A stretch of DNA of 7,081 nt from Hyphomicrobiales bacterium (lineage in GTDB: Bacteria > Pseudomonadota > Alphaproteobacteria > Rhizobiales > Aestuariivirgaceae). A program made the position numbers and the translations under genes. The stretch's first letter is position 1. Each line of letters opens with the position of its first letter. Location of the stretch: assembly GCA_026987255.1 (NCBI GenBank), contig JALSNA010000064.1, positions 1 through 7,081 of the forward strand. The letters run 5' to 3'. The notes under the pieces are model-generated. The model did not search any database. It worked only from the letters and a program-made list of their open reading frames with translations, and was not told the origin of the DNA. This document shows, piece after piece, positions 1 to 7,060 of this stretch.

Positions 1-45
1 TTGTTTCTTTTATCTGTGTGCGCAAAGCAGGTTTGCGCACTCGCT
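1..45. repeat. Direct repeat copy 1 with internal 9-bp hairpin
   Basis: This is one of two directly repeated 45-bp units, offset by 108 bp. It starts with the pyrimidine-rich TTGTTTCTTTT, contains a perfect hairpin GTGCGCAAA (18-26) / TTTGCGCAC (32-40) around loop GCAGG, and ends in TCGCT. It begins exactly at the window edge, so the repeat could continue further left. I see no protein-coding support and do not recognise the family. Confidence 0.75.
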
Positions 46-47
46 CC

Positions 48-108
48 GGCCCGCGCCCCCGCCCAACCACCCAGAGGATACGCAAGTGGTTGGGCGGGGG
101 CACGGGCC
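48..108. repeat. Long inverted repeat (23-bp arms, 15-nt loop) between the two direct repeats
   Basis: Arm 48-70 is the reverse complement of arm 86-108 at 22 of 23 positions; the loop is 71-85. The single mismatch (C54 with A102) becomes a G-U wobble in RNA read from the minus strand, so a minus-strand transcript could pair along all 23 positions. The right arm ends exactly where direct-repeat copy 2 begins. The stem is very GC-rich and would form a strong hairpin in RNA or a cruciform in DNA. Confidence 0.8.
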
Positions 109-153
109 TTGTTTCTTTTGTCTGTGTGCACAAATGGGATTTGTGCACTCGCT
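109..153. repeat. Direct repeat copy 2 with internal 9-bp hairpin
   Basis: This is the second copy of the 45-bp unit at 1-45. It keeps TTGTTTCTTTT, TCTGTGTGC and the closing GCACTCGCT, and forms the hairpin GTGCACAAA (126-134) / TTTGTGCAC (140-148). Relative to copy 1 the stem differs at two positions that pair with each other (G22/C36 becomes A130/T144), so base pairing is preserved. Loop bases differ freely. Together with copy 1 it frames the long inverted repeat. Confidence 0.75.
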
Positions 154-178
154 GTGGCCACTCCCGTTTTTTCCTTGT

Positions 179-250
179 CATTGCCGGACTTGATCCGGCA
201 ATCCATGGCGGCGGGCTGTTGTGTGGATGCCCGGATCAAGTCCGGGCATG
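179..250. repeat. Double-hairpin palindromic intergenic element, alphaproteobacterial dispersed type
   Basis: Two 27-nt arms (179-205 and 224-250) are imperfect inverted repeats separated by 18 nt. Each arm is also a hairpin by itself: TTGCCGGA/TCCGGCAA (181-188, 194-201) around loop CTTGA, and TGCCCGGA/TCCGGGCA (228-235, 241-248) around loop TCAAG. The element can therefore fold as two small hairpins or one large cruciform. Conceptual translation across the left arm gives 'VIAGLDPAIH', a peptide that, from general familiarity, recurs in many spurious alphaproteobacterial gene calls. That suggests a dispersed, non-coding repeat family. The mechanism of spread is not visible, and no transposase is nearby. 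Confidence 0.75.
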
Positions 251-264
251 AGGCCTGAAATCAT

Positions 265-278
265 CATCCGGGCATGAC
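265..278 (+). repeat. Partial third copy of the palindromic element arm
   Basis: The sequence from 267 to 277 (TCCGGGCATGA) repeats 241-251 exactly in direct orientation, 26 bases further on. It looks like a truncated half-arm of the neighbouring double-hairpin element, left by partial duplication or decay. The match is short. Confidence 0.4.
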
Positions 279-298
279 TTTGCGAACATGGCCTGGCC

Positions 299-318
299 AA
301 AAACTGCCGTCCCCGGCA
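299..318 (-). terminator. Probable Rho-independent terminator of the nuo-birA operon
   Basis: On the minus strand, 34 bases past the birA stop, the sequence reads TGCCG-GGGA-CGGCA-G-TTTTT. This is a 5-bp GC-rich stem (318-314 paired with 309-305), a tetraloop, one G and a run of five T (303-299). The stem is short, so it may be weak, but the layout and position fit the end of the operon. The evidence is structural only. Confidence 0.5.
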
Positions 319-352
319 TGGGTATATGTCGGACAAACCCTTGCGGTGAATT

Positions 353-1126
353 TCAAATCTCCCCTGTTCCTCCCGGCATCGTCCTTTCCACCTCTCCCGC
401 GTGCAAGGCATAGACCTTGCCATTGGCGGTTTCCAGCATCAAGGCGCCATCTTCTCCCAGTTCCCGGAAAATCCCGCTCAAGAGCGCCTTTCCGGTGTTC
501 ACGCTCAGCCGTTCGCCCAGCCCCCAGGCGCGCCTTTGCCAGGCGGCGCGCACCGGCGCAAAGCCCCTGGCCCGCCACAGGTCATGCCAGCGGGCGAAGC
601 TGTCTTGCACATATCCGGCAAGGTCCTGCGCGTCCAGCGTCAAACCATGGGCGGCCAGGCTGGTGGCGGGCCAGCGCACATGCTCGGGATGGCCGGCCAG
701 ATTCATCCCCCAGCCGATGATGACCAGGCTGCCGCCGCGCCCTGATCGCGCCTCGCTTTCCAGCAGTATGCCGCCGAGTTTTTCATCCCCCAGGAGAATG
801 TCGTTGGGCCATTTCAGCCTCAGGGCATCGGCAATATCGGCCCTGCCCCGCCGCCCGGCCAGGGCACGCAGGGCCTTGTGGGCGGCCAGGGCGGCAACGA
901 AGGACAGTTGCGGCAGATGGGCGCGCGGCGCATCCTCGATCAAAAGGGCCGACAGCGCCAGATTGCCCTCCTGGGAGAACCATTCACGCCCCTTGCGGCC
1001 GCGCCCTGCCCTTTGCCTGCGGGCCATGATCCACAGCGGCGCCTGCTGCCCGGCGGCCAGCCGCCTGCGCGCCTCGGACTGGGTGGACTCCACCTCGCCG
1101 ACAACGATGATCCCGGCGCGCGGCAT
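353..1126 (-). CDS. birA: Biotin--[acetyl-CoA-carboxylase] ligase, catalytic-only (group I) form
   Basis: This 257-residue cytoplasmic enzyme activates biotin with ATP to biotinyl-AMP and attaches it to a lysine of biotin-dependent carboxylase carrier domains. Visible motifs, in order, are VESTQ (12-16), the adenylate-binding loop GRGRKGREW (41-49), RLKWPNDILL (103-112), KLGGILLE (116-123), GWGMNL (138-143), and a small C-terminal domain (about 203-245) ending in the LHAGEVE segment. The N-terminal winged-helix domain of E. coli BirA is absent, so this form should not act as the biotin operon repressor. The first ATG is chosen because the VESTQ motif begins 12 residues in, as in other group I ligases. 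An in-frame TAG (the nuoN stop) lies four codons upstream. No clear Shine-Dalgarno is seen, so it probably relies on coupling to nuoN. Its place after nuoN is common in alphaproteobacteria. Confidence 0.94.
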   Translation of the reverse strand: MPRAGIIVVGEVESTQSEARRRLAAGQQAPLWIMARRQRAGRGRKGREWFSQEGNLALSALLIEDAPRAHLPQLSFVAALAAHKALRALAGRRGRADIADALRLKWPNDILLGDEKLGGILLESEARSGRGGSLVIIGWGMNLAGHPEHVRWPATSLAAHGLTLDAQDLAGYVQDSFARWHDLWRARGFAPVRAAWQRRAWGLGERLSVNTGKALLSGIFRELGEDGALMLETANGKVYALHAGEVERTMPGGTGEI

Positions 1127-1135
1127 GCTGCCGGA

Positions 1136-2566
1136 CTACAGAAACGCCACGATGGCGCTTTGCGCCAGGGTGACCACCGGGCCGGGCCAGGCGGCGAAGC
1201 CGAGCACGAAGATGGTGGCCAGGGCGATGATGAGCTTGAGCTCCATGGGCATGGGAGAGACCGCATCCCTGGGCTCGTCGAAATACATGACCTTGACGAT
1301 GCGCAGGTAGTAGACGGCGGAAACCACCGAGGCCAGAACGCCGATGATGGCCAGCGTCAGCATGCCCGCCTTGATGGCCGCCAGCAGGACGAAATACTTG
1401 GCGAAGAACCCGGCAAGCGGCGGAATGCCGGCGAGCGAGAACATGAGCATGGCCAGGGCGAAGGCCAGGCCCTTGTTGTGGCGCGCCAGACCGGAAAAGT
1501 CCTCGATGGTCTCGATGGCGCGGCCATCGCGGCGCATGGCGATGATGCAGGCGAAGACCCCGGCGGTCATGACCAGATAGATGACCAGGTAGATGATCGC
1601 CCCGCGCAGGCCCATCTGGCCGCCCGCCGCCAGGCCGATGAGCACATAGCCCATGTGGCCGATGGAGGAATAGGCCATGAGACGCTTGATGTTCTGCTGG
1701 GCGATCCCGGCAAAGGCGCCCAGCGCCATGGAGGCGATGGACATGAAAATCAGCACCTGCCGCCACTGATCCGAGGCGGCCGGGAAGGCCTCGTAGAGAA
1801 CCCGGATGATCACCGCCATGGCGGCGATCTTGGGGGCGGCGGCGAAAAAGGCGGTCACCGGGGTGGGCGCGCCCTCGTAGACATCCGGCGTCCACATGTG
1901 AAAGGGCACCGAGGAAATCTTGAAGGCCAGACCGGCAAGGATGAAGACCAGGCCTATGGTGACGCCGACATGCATCCCGCCCTTGATGGCGGTGGCTATG
2001 CCGGCGAAGGAAACCGTTCCGGCAAAGCCGTAGACAAGGGATGCGCCATAGAGCAACAGACCCGAAGAGAGCGCGCCGAGGACGAAATATTTCAGCCCCG
2101 CCTCGGCCGAGCGGGTGGAATCGCGGTTCATGGCGGCCAGGACATAGAGCGCCAGGGCCTGCAGCTCCAGGCCCAGATAAAGGGCTATCAAGCCAGCGGC
2201 GGAGATCATGGTCATCATGCCCAGGGTGGCCAGAACGATGAGCACCGGATATTCGAAGCGCTCCATCTTCTCCCATTTCATGAAATGCACCGACATGATG
2301 ATGGCCAGGGCCGAGGCAAAAAGGGCCAGGGCCTTCATGACCCTTGCCAGGCCATCGGTGACGAAAGCGCCGTTGAAGGCGCTGACCTTGCCCTCCCCGC
2401 TCATGAAAATGACCATGAAGGCGGCCACGCCGAGGGCCAGAAGGCTCAGGGAATTGATCAGATCGGCACTTTTGTCCTTGCGGAAGACGCCGATCATGAG
2501 AAGCGCCAATGCCATGAGCCCCAGGGCGATCTCCGGTCTGGCGGCAAAGAACAGATCGTTGTGCAT
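1136..2566 (-). CDS. nuoN: NADH-quinone oxidoreductase subunit N (proton-pumping subunit, ND2 homologue)
   Basis: This 476-residue polytopic inner-membrane protein is the antiporter-like module of complex I closest to NuoK. The family residues are present: Glu134 in LGLELQALALYVLAA, Lys216 in AFKISSVPFHMWTPDVYEGAP, Lys246 in AAAPKIAAM and Lys390 in GFFAKYFVL. These are equivalent to E. coli Glu133, Lys217, Lys247 and Lys395. The conserved blocks GLKYFVLGALSSGLLLYGAS (157-176) and NIKRLMAYSSIGHMGY (292-307) identify NuoN rather than NuoL, NuoM or an Mrp antiporter. The ATG is 15 bases past the nuoM stop; a GAGG at 2577-2580, ten bases upstream, supports it. The start fits the family N-terminus (RPEIALGLMALALLMIG). 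It ends in TAG and is followed in the same frame by birA. Confidence 0.97.
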   Translation of the reverse strand: MHNDLFFAARPEIALGLMALALLMIGVFRKDKSADLINSLSLLALGVAAFMVIFMSGEGKVSAFNGAFVTDGLARVMKALALFASALAIIMSVHFMKWEKMERFEYPVLIVLATLGMMTMISAAGLIALYLGLELQALALYVLAAMNRDSTRSAEAGLKYFVLGALSSGLLLYGASLVYGFAGTVSFAGIATAIKGGMHVGVTIGLVFILAGLAFKISSVPFHMWTPDVYEGAPTPVTAFFAAAPKIAAMAVIIRVLYEAFPAASDQWRQVLIFMSIASMALGAFAGIAQQNIKRLMAYSSIGHMGYVLIGLAAGGQMGLRGAIIYLVIYLVMTAGVFACIIAMRRDGRAIETIEDFSGLARHNKGLAFALAMLMFSLAGIPPLAGFFAKYFVLLAAIKAGMLTLAIIGVLASVVSAVYYLRIVKVMYFDEPRDAVSPMPMELKLIIALATIFVLGFAAWPGPVVTLAQSAIVAFL

Positions 2567-2581
2567 GATCCCGAAACCTCG

Positions 2582-4096
2582 TTATTGCGCCACGGCCTGC
2601 TGCACGCTGGCGGCCATGTCGAGCCCCGCCTGCACCTGTCCCAGCAGGGCATTGACGGAGTGATTGAAAATATCGGTGACCAGCGCGGGCTGGATGCCGA
2701 ACAGAATGGTCAGGATGGCCAGCGGCAGCAGGATGGAGGCCTCGCGCCAGGTCATGTCGGTGATGGATTTCAAGGTCTCCTTCTCCAGCGGGCCGAAGAA
2801 CACCCGCCGGTAGAGCCACAGGGCATAGGCGGCGGAGAGAATGACGCCGGTGGTGGCGAAGAAGGCCACCCAGGTGTTGCTCAGGAAGGCCCCGGTGAGG
2901 GAGAGGAACTCGCCGATGAAGCCGGAGGTGCCCGGCAGGCCGACATTGGCCATGGTGAAGAGCATGAAGATGAAGGCATACATGGGCATGCGGTGCACCA
3001 GCCCGCCATAGGCGGCGATCTGCCGGGTGTGCAGGCGGTCATAGATGACGCCGACGCCGAGGAACAGCGCCCCGGAGACCAGCCCGTGGGAAATCATCTG
3101 GAACATGGCGCCATCCAGCCCCTGCTTGTTCATGGCGAAGATGCCCATGGTGACGAAGCCCATGTGGGCGACGGAGGAATAGGCGATGAGCTTCTTGATG
3201 TCCTCTTGGGCCAGGGCCACCAGGGAGGTGTAGACGATGGCCACCACGGAAAGGACGAAGACGAAGGGGGCGAACATCTCGCTGGCCAGCGGGAACATGG
3301 GCAGCGAAAAACGCAAGAAGCCATAACCGCCCATCTTCAACAGGATGGCGGCGAGCACCACGGAGCCGGCCGTGGGGGCCTCCACGTGGGCGTCGGGCAG
3401 CCAGGTGTGCACCGGCCACATGGGCATCTTGACCGCGAAGGAGGCGAAGAAGGCCAGCCACAGCCAGGTCTGCATGCCGGCCGGGATCGCCGAGGGCTTG
3501 GCCAGAAGCTGGGCAATGTCGGTGGTGCCGGTCTGCCAGTAGATGGCCATGATGGCAAGCAGCATGAAGACCGATCCGGCCAGGGTATAGAGGAAGAACT
3601 TGAAGGTGGCGTAGATGCGGTTCGGCCCGCCCCAGATGCCGATGATGAGGAACATCGGGATCAGCCCGCCCTCGAAGAACAGATAGAAGAGCACCAGATC
3701 CAGCGACACGAAGACGCCGATCATCAGGGTCTCCAGGACGAGGAAGGCGATCATGTATTCCTTCACCCGCTTGTCCACATGCCAGGAGGCGAGAATGACG
3801 CCGGGCATGAGGAAGGCGGTGAGCAGGACAAAGGGCAGGCCCAGCCCGTCCACGCCCAGATGATAGCTCATGAGCCCGAACCAGCCATAGCGCTCCTGGA
3901 ACTGGAAGCCGGGAGCGGCAGGGTCGAAGTTGCTCCACAGGATGAGGCTGAGGATGAAGGTGAAAGCGGTGGTGAACAGGGCCGTCCAGCGCATGTTGCG
4001 CAGGGCGATTTCATCCTCGCCGCGAATGACCAGGATGAACAGCGCCCCGATCAGCGGCAGCAGGGTAACGGCGGAAAGTATCGGCCAGCCGGACAT
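2582..4096 (-). CDS. nuoM: NADH-quinone oxidoreductase subunit M (proton-pumping subunit, ND4 homologue)
   Basis: This 504-residue polytopic inner-membrane protein is the middle antiporter-like, proton-translocating module of complex I, between NuoL and NuoN. The expected charged residues are present: Glu142 in [18 protein letters not shown], Lys223 in [20 protein letters not shown], Lys254 in [13 protein letters not shown] and Glu396 in GFIGEFLSL. These match the E. coli NuoM proton-path residues Glu144, Lys234, Lys265 and Glu407. The block [19 protein letters not shown] (298-316) is the conserved antiporter-family motif. The [16 protein letters not shown] form is typical of alphaproteobacteria and mitochondria. 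The ATG is four bases past the nuoL stop, with a GGAGG at 4105-4109 lying within the last nuoL codons. It ends in TAA, 15 bases before nuoN. Confidence 0.97.
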   Translation of the reverse strand: MSGWPILSAVTLLPLIGALFILVIRGEDEIALRNMRWTALFTTAFTFILSLILWSNFDPAAPGFQFQERYGWFGLMSYHLGVDGLGLPFVLLTAFLMPGVILASWHVDKRVKEYMIAFLVLETLMIGVFVSLDLVLFYLFFEGGLIPMFLIIGIWGGPNRIYATFKFFLYTLAGSVFMLLAIMAIYWQTGTTDIAQLLAKPSAIPAGMQTWLWLAFFASFAVKMPMWPVHTWLPDAHVEAPTAGSVVLAAILLKMGGYGFLRFSLPMFPLASEMFAPFVFVLSVVAIVYTSLVALAQEDIKKLIAYSSVAHMGFVTMGIFAMNKQGLDGAMFQMISHGLVSGALFLGVGVIYDRLHTRQIAAYGGLVHRMPMYAFIFMLFTMANVGLPGTSGFIGEFLSLTGAFLSNTWVAFFATTGVILSAAYALWLYRRVFFGPLEKETLKSITDMTWREASILLPLAILTILFGIQPALVTDIFNHSVNALLGQVQAGLDMAASVQQAVAQ

Positions 4097-4100
4097 GGGT

Positions 4101-6110
4101 TCAGCCTCCCATCATCATCAGGTAGGTCACCAGCGCCGCCAGGCCGAGCAGCATGGCGAAGGCGTAATGGTTCAGATAGCCCGTCTGCAGGCGCGAGGCC
4201 CAGGCGGTGACATCGAGCACGCGGGCGGCCACGCCATTGGGGCCGAAGCCGTCGATGACCTTGCCATCGCCGCCCTTCCACAGCAGGCGGCCGAGCCAGA
4301 AGGCGGGGCGCACGAAGATGCGCTCATAAAGCTCGTCGAAATACCACTTGTTATAGAGGAACAGATAGAGGGGACGGAAAATCTCCGCCAGCTTCTCCGG
4401 GATGGCCGGGCTGGCGATGTAGAACAGCCAGGCGGTGGCGAACCCTGCGGCCATCATCACCGTGGCGGCATATTTCGCCCAGGCGGGGGTTTCATGCATC
4501 AGGTGCAGGATCTCGTTGTGGGGGCCGCGATAGATGGCCTTGCCCCAGAAGACGGCCTCGGATGCGCCGATGAACTTGCCGGCGAAGAGCACCCCGGCAA
4601 AGAGCGCCCCGGCAGCCAGGACATAGAGCGGCAGGATCATCACCGGCGGGCTGTCGTGCACCCTGGCCAGGGTCTCGCGCGAGACGCGGGACTTGCCGTG
4701 GAAGGTGAGGAACATCAGCCGCCATGAATAGAAGGAGGTGAAGAGGGCGGCGATGACCAGCATCCAGAAGGCAAACATGCCGGGTTGCGAATGGGCCGCG
4801 AAGGCGGCCTCGATGATGGCGTCCTTGGAGAAGTAGCCGGCGGTGAAGGGAAAGCCGGTGAGCGCCAGGGTGCCCACCAGCATGAAGAACCAGGTCTTCT
4901 TCAGGTAGGGGAAGAGCCCGCCCATGCGGAACATGTCCTGCTCGTCGCTCATGGCGTGGATCACCGAGCCGGCGCCGAGGAACAGCAGGGCCTTGAAGAA
5001 GGCATGGGTGAACAGGTGGAACATGCCCACCCCATAGGCGCCCACACCCATGGCGACAAACATGTAGCCCAGCTGCGAGCAGGTGGAATAGGCGATCACC
5101 CGCTTGATGTCGCGCTGCACCAGGCCGACGGTGGCGGCGAAGAAGGCGGTGATGGCGCCGATCAAAATGACCACGTTCTGGGCCGCGGGGGCCAGCTCGT
5201 AGAATGGCGAGAAGCGGGCCACCAGGAAGACGCCGGCGGTGACCATGGTGGCGGCGTGGATCAGGGCCGAGACCGGGGTCGGGCCCTCCATGGCATCGGG
5301 CAGCCAGGTGTGCAGCAGAAATTGCGCCGACTTGCCCATGGCGCCCATGAAGAGCAACAGGCAGATGGTGGTGAGGATGTCATGTTCGCCACCGAGGAAG
5401 GGAAAGGTCTTGCCGGCCATGGCCGGGGCGGCCTCGAAGATGGCCGTGAACTCGATGGAGCCGAAGACGGCGAAGGTGGCGAAAATTCCCAGGGCAAAGC
5501 CGAAATCACCGACGCGGTTGACCACGAAGGCCTTGATGGCCGCGGCATTGGCCGCCGGGCGGGTATACCAAAAGCCGATAAGCAGATAGGAGGCCAGGCC
5601 GACGCCCTCCCAGCCGAAAAACATCTGCAACAGGTTGTCGGAGGTCACCAGCATGAGCATGGCGAAGGTGAAAAACGACAGATAGGCGAAGAAGCGCGGC
5701 TGGTGCGGATCGTGGCTCATGTAGCCCAGGGAATAGACATGGACGACTGCCGAAACGGTGGTCACCACCACCAGCATGACGGCCGAGAGCATGTCGATGC
5801 GCAAGGCCCAGGGGGCCACAAGCCTGCCCGAGCGCAGCCATTCGGCCACCACGACCCTGTAGGTATGGCCGGCGGCGACGTCGAAGAAGGCATACCAGGA
5901 GAGCACCGCGATGACGATGAGCAGGCCGGTGGTCAACAGCATGGGCCAGCGCGGGCCGTCATGGGCATGATGGTGGCCCTCGCCATCATCGGCATGCTCC
6001 ACGGCCGGCGGCGCGGAGCCTGCATACCTGAACACAGCGGTGCCCGCCAGACCGGCGATGAGGGCGCCCAGCAGCGGCAGGAAAACGATTGTCAGAAAGA
6101 CCGTGTTCAC
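4101..6110 (-). CDS. nuoL: NADH-quinone oxidoreductase subunit L (distal proton-pumping subunit, ND5 homologue)
   Basis: This 669-residue polytopic inner-membrane protein is the most distal antiporter-like module of complex I and translocates protons. Key residues are intact: Glu168 in [10 protein letters not shown], Lys260 in [20 protein letters not shown], His285 in [13 protein letters not shown], Lys373 in [11 protein letters not shown] and Lys429 in YFSKD. By alignment from memory these correspond to E. coli Glu144, Lys229, His254, Lys342 and Lys399. The C-terminal part (about 583-640, including [16 protein letters not shown]) fits the long lateral helix that clamps NuoM and NuoN, followed by a last membrane helix (about 647-666). 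An acidic, histidine-rich loop at residues 38-51 follows the first helix and is discussed in the findings. The start is GTG; no ATG fits nearby, and [19 protein letters not shown] is a normal NuoL N-terminus. Confidence 0.97.
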   Translation of the reverse strand: MNTVFLTIVFLPLLGALIAGLAGTAVFRYAGSAPPAVEHADDGEGHHHAHDGPRWPMLLTTGLLIVIAVLSWYAFFDVAAGHTYRVVVAEWLRSGRLVAPWALRIDMLSAVMLVVVTTVSAVVHVYSLGYMSHDPHQPRFFAYLSFFTFAMLMLVTSDNLLQMFFGWEGVGLASYLLIGFWYTRPAANAAAIKAFVVNRVGDFGFALGIFATFAVFGSIEFTAIFEAAPAMAGKTFPFLGGEHDILTTICLLLFMGAMGKSAQFLLHTWLPDAMEGPTPVSALIHAATMVTAGVFLVARFSPFYELAPAAQNVVILIGAITAFFAATVGLVQRDIKRVIAYSTCSQLGYMFVAMGVGAYGVGMFHLFTHAFFKALLFLGAGSVIHAMSDEQDMFRMGGLFPYLKKTWFFMLVGTLALTGFPFTAGYFSKDAIIEAAFAAHSQPGMFAFWMLVIAALFTSFYSWRLMFLTFHGKSRVSRETLARVHDSPPVMILPLYVLAAGALFAGVLFAGKFIGASEAVFWGKAIYRGPHNEILHLMHETPAWAKYAATVMMAAGFATAWLFYIASPAIPEKLAEIFRPLYLFLYNKWYFDELYERIFVRPAFWLGRLLWKGGDGKVIDGFGPNGVAARVLDVTAWASRLQTGYLNHYAFAMLLGLAALVTYLMMMGG
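4105..4109 (-). promoter_or_regulatory. Ribosome-binding site of nuoM inside the nuoL 3' end
   Basis: GGAGG on the minus strand lies eight bases before the nuoM ATG. It falls within the final Gly-Gly codons of nuoL (which ends M-G-G-stop), so nuoM initiation overlaps nuoL termination. This fixes the nuoM start and suggests translational coupling. Confidence 0.75.
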
Positions 6111-6113
6111 TGA

Positions 6114-6123
6114 TCCCTACCCC
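6114..6123 (-). promoter_or_regulatory. Probable weak ribosome-binding site of nuoL, overlapping the nuoK stop
   Basis: On the minus strand the purine-rich string GGGGTAGGGA spans the nuoK stop codon and ends three bases before the GTG start of nuoL. The GGGG part is nine bases from the start, a workable spacing, whereas the AGGGA part is too close. No better Shine-Dalgarno is visible. Together with the GTG start this suggests nuoL depends on ribosomes finishing nuoK. The assignment is by position and composition only. Confidence 0.45.
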
Positions 6124-6425
6124 TTCAAGCTGTTGATGTCATCCACCGAGATGGAGCGGCGGTTGCGGTAATAGGCGACGAGAATGGCCAGGCCGATGGC
6201 CGCCTCGGCCGCCGCCACGGTGAGGATGAGCATGGTGAAGATCTGGCCCACGAGATCGCCCAGATGGCCGGAGAAGGCCACCAGGTTGAGATTGACGGCC
6301 AGCAGCATGAGCTCCACCGACATGAGGATGACGATGACGTTCTTGCGGTTGACGATGATGCCGAAGACGCCGATGGCGAAGAGAATGGCGGCCACGGTCA
6401 GGTAATGTTCCACGCCGATGATCAT
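6117..6425 (-). CDS. nuoK: NADH-quinone oxidoreductase subunit K (complex I membrane arm, ND4L homologue)
   Basis: This 102-residue, three-helix inner-membrane subunit sits between NuoJ and NuoN in complex I and forms part of the proton path. The two buried glutamates needed for coupling are present: Glu38 in [11 protein letters not shown] and Glu74 in [11 protein letters not shown], corresponding to Glu36 and Glu72 of E. coli NuoK. The conserved block [14 protein letters not shown] and the C-terminal VDDIN-x-LKG ending are characteristic of the alphaproteobacterial family, and the length is the usual one. The start ATG overlaps the nuoJ stop (ATGA). A GGAGG at 6436-6440, ten bases upstream inside the end of nuoJ, supports it. 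The gene ends in TAG, six bases before the nuoL start. Confidence 0.97.
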   Translation of the reverse strand: MIIGVEHYLTVAAILFAIGVFGIIVNRKNVIVILMSVELMLLAVNLNLVAFSGHLGDLVGQIFTMLILTVAAAEAAIGLAILVAYYRNRRSISVDDINSLKG

Positions 6426-7033
6426 GATGACAGCCCCTCCCCCGGTTTGACATCCACAAGTTTCGATGCCTCCTTGCGGCGGCGCGCCGACTGCTCGGCC
6501 GGTTTCTGGCGGCGCACGTCCTTGCGGTGATGCAAGGAGAGCACGATGGCGCCGATCATGGCCACCAGCAGGATGAGCCCGGCCATCTCGAAATAATAGA
6601 CGTAATTCGTATAGAGCACCCGGCCCAGGGCCTCGGTGTTGCTCACCCCGGCCGGCATGGGCGCGGCGCGCAATTTCAGCGCATCGGGAGCCGAGATCCA
6701 GGCGGAAAAGACCATGATGAGCTCGGCCACCAGGACCAGGGAAACCGCCAGGCCGGTGGGCAGATAGGTGGCCATGGAGGCGCGCAGCTCGGAGGTGTCG
6801 ATATCCAGCATCATGACCACGAAGAGGAAGAGCACCATGACCGCGCCGACATAGACGATGAGCAGCAGCATGGAGAGGAACTCCGCCCCGGCGAGCAGGA
6901 ACAGCCCTGAGCCATTGAAGAAGGCAAGGATGAGAAAGAGCGCGGCATGCACGGGATTGCGCACCGACACGACCAGCAGGGCCGAGATCAGCAGGAAGGC
7001 CGCGAACATGTAAAAAAACAGGGCGACAGTCAT
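6422..7033 (-). CDS. nuoJ: NADH-quinone oxidoreductase subunit J (complex I membrane arm, ND6 homologue)
   Basis: This 203-residue protein is an integral inner-membrane subunit of complex I that helps transmit quinone reduction energy to the proton-pumping subunits. Five hydrophobic segments are visible, four in residues 1-112 and a fifth at about 146-167. The family signature covers residues 24-78: [12 protein letters not shown], then AEFLSM with Glu51, then [16 protein letters not shown]. The third of these segments corresponds to the ND6 helix that carries a pi-bulge in solved structures. The basic tail (about 169-200, ending VKPGEGL) is typical of alphaproteobacterial NuoJ rather than an odd extension. 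The ATG is supported by an AAGGA ribosome-binding site at 7043-7047, nine bases upstream. The 3' end overlaps nuoK by 4 nt (ATGA), implying coupled translation. Confidence 0.96.
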   Translation of the reverse strand: MTVALFFYMFAAFLLISALLVVSVRNPVHAALFLILAFFNGSGLFLLAGAEFLSMLLLIVYVGAVMVLFLFVVMMLDIDTSELRASMATYLPTGLAVSLVLVAELIMVFSAWISAPDALKLRAAPMPAGVSNTEALGRVLYTNYVYYFEMAGLILLVAMIGAIVLSLHHRKDVRRQKPAEQSARRRKEASKLVDVKPGEGLSS

Positions 7034-7060
7034 GTGCCGTTTTCCTTTTTCAACCCATCA

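Larger units (their letters stand above)
1..352. other. Gene-free, repeat-rich region downstream of the operon
   Basis: No convincing gene is present in these 352 bases. They hold, from the operon outward, a probable terminator, a partial palindromic arm, a double-hairpin element, and the direct-repeat/inverted-repeat composite. Short open frames cross the area, but they translate palindromes and lack ribosome-binding sites or recognisable motifs. No promoter, tRNA or integrase-type gene is visible. Confidence 0.7.

Noticed and set aside
1..153. Possible CRISPR array
   Set aside because: There are only two repeat copies, and the 'spacer' between them is itself a long inverted repeat. No cas gene is present.
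126..172. Possible plus-strand terminator from the 126-148 hairpin and the T-run at 167-172
   Set aside because: Eighteen bases separate the stem from the T-run, too far for a typical intrinsic terminator, and no plus-strand gene is seen to end here.
1..258. An 85-codon plus-strand frame with an internal peptide repeat (FLLSVC...CALA twice)
   Set aside because: The peptide repeat is simply the 108-bp-spaced DNA repeat read in frame (108 is a multiple of three). The frame crosses several perfect hairpins, begins with TTG at the window edge, and has no ribosome-binding site or known domain.
178..423. An 81-codon minus-strand frame ending in a 'GLDPGIH'-type peptide
   Set aside because: It overlaps the end of birA out of frame and then translates the palindromic element, a familiar source of spurious gene calls.
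878..4210. A 1110-codon open frame on the plus strand opposite birA, nuoN and nuoM, rich in Gly, Glu, His, Asp and Gln
   Set aside because: It is codon-aligned with birA, nuoN and nuoM, which all share one frame. In that alignment antisense stops arise only from TTA, CTA or TCA codons, which a GC-rich genome avoids. The predicted protein is low-complexity with no domain, while the minus-strand proteins carry clear family motifs.
4785..6113. A 442-codon plus-strand open frame opposite nuoL
   Set aside because: It has the same cause: it is codon-aligned antisense to nuoL with the same His/Gly/Glu/Asp-rich composition and no recognisable motif.
1136..6425. Possible Mrp-type Na+/H+ antiporter or membrane-bound hydrogenase operon
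   Set aside because: The proteins share an ancestor with those systems, but the complete J-K-L-M-N order, the NuoI tail upstream and the NuoJ/NuoK signatures identify complex I.
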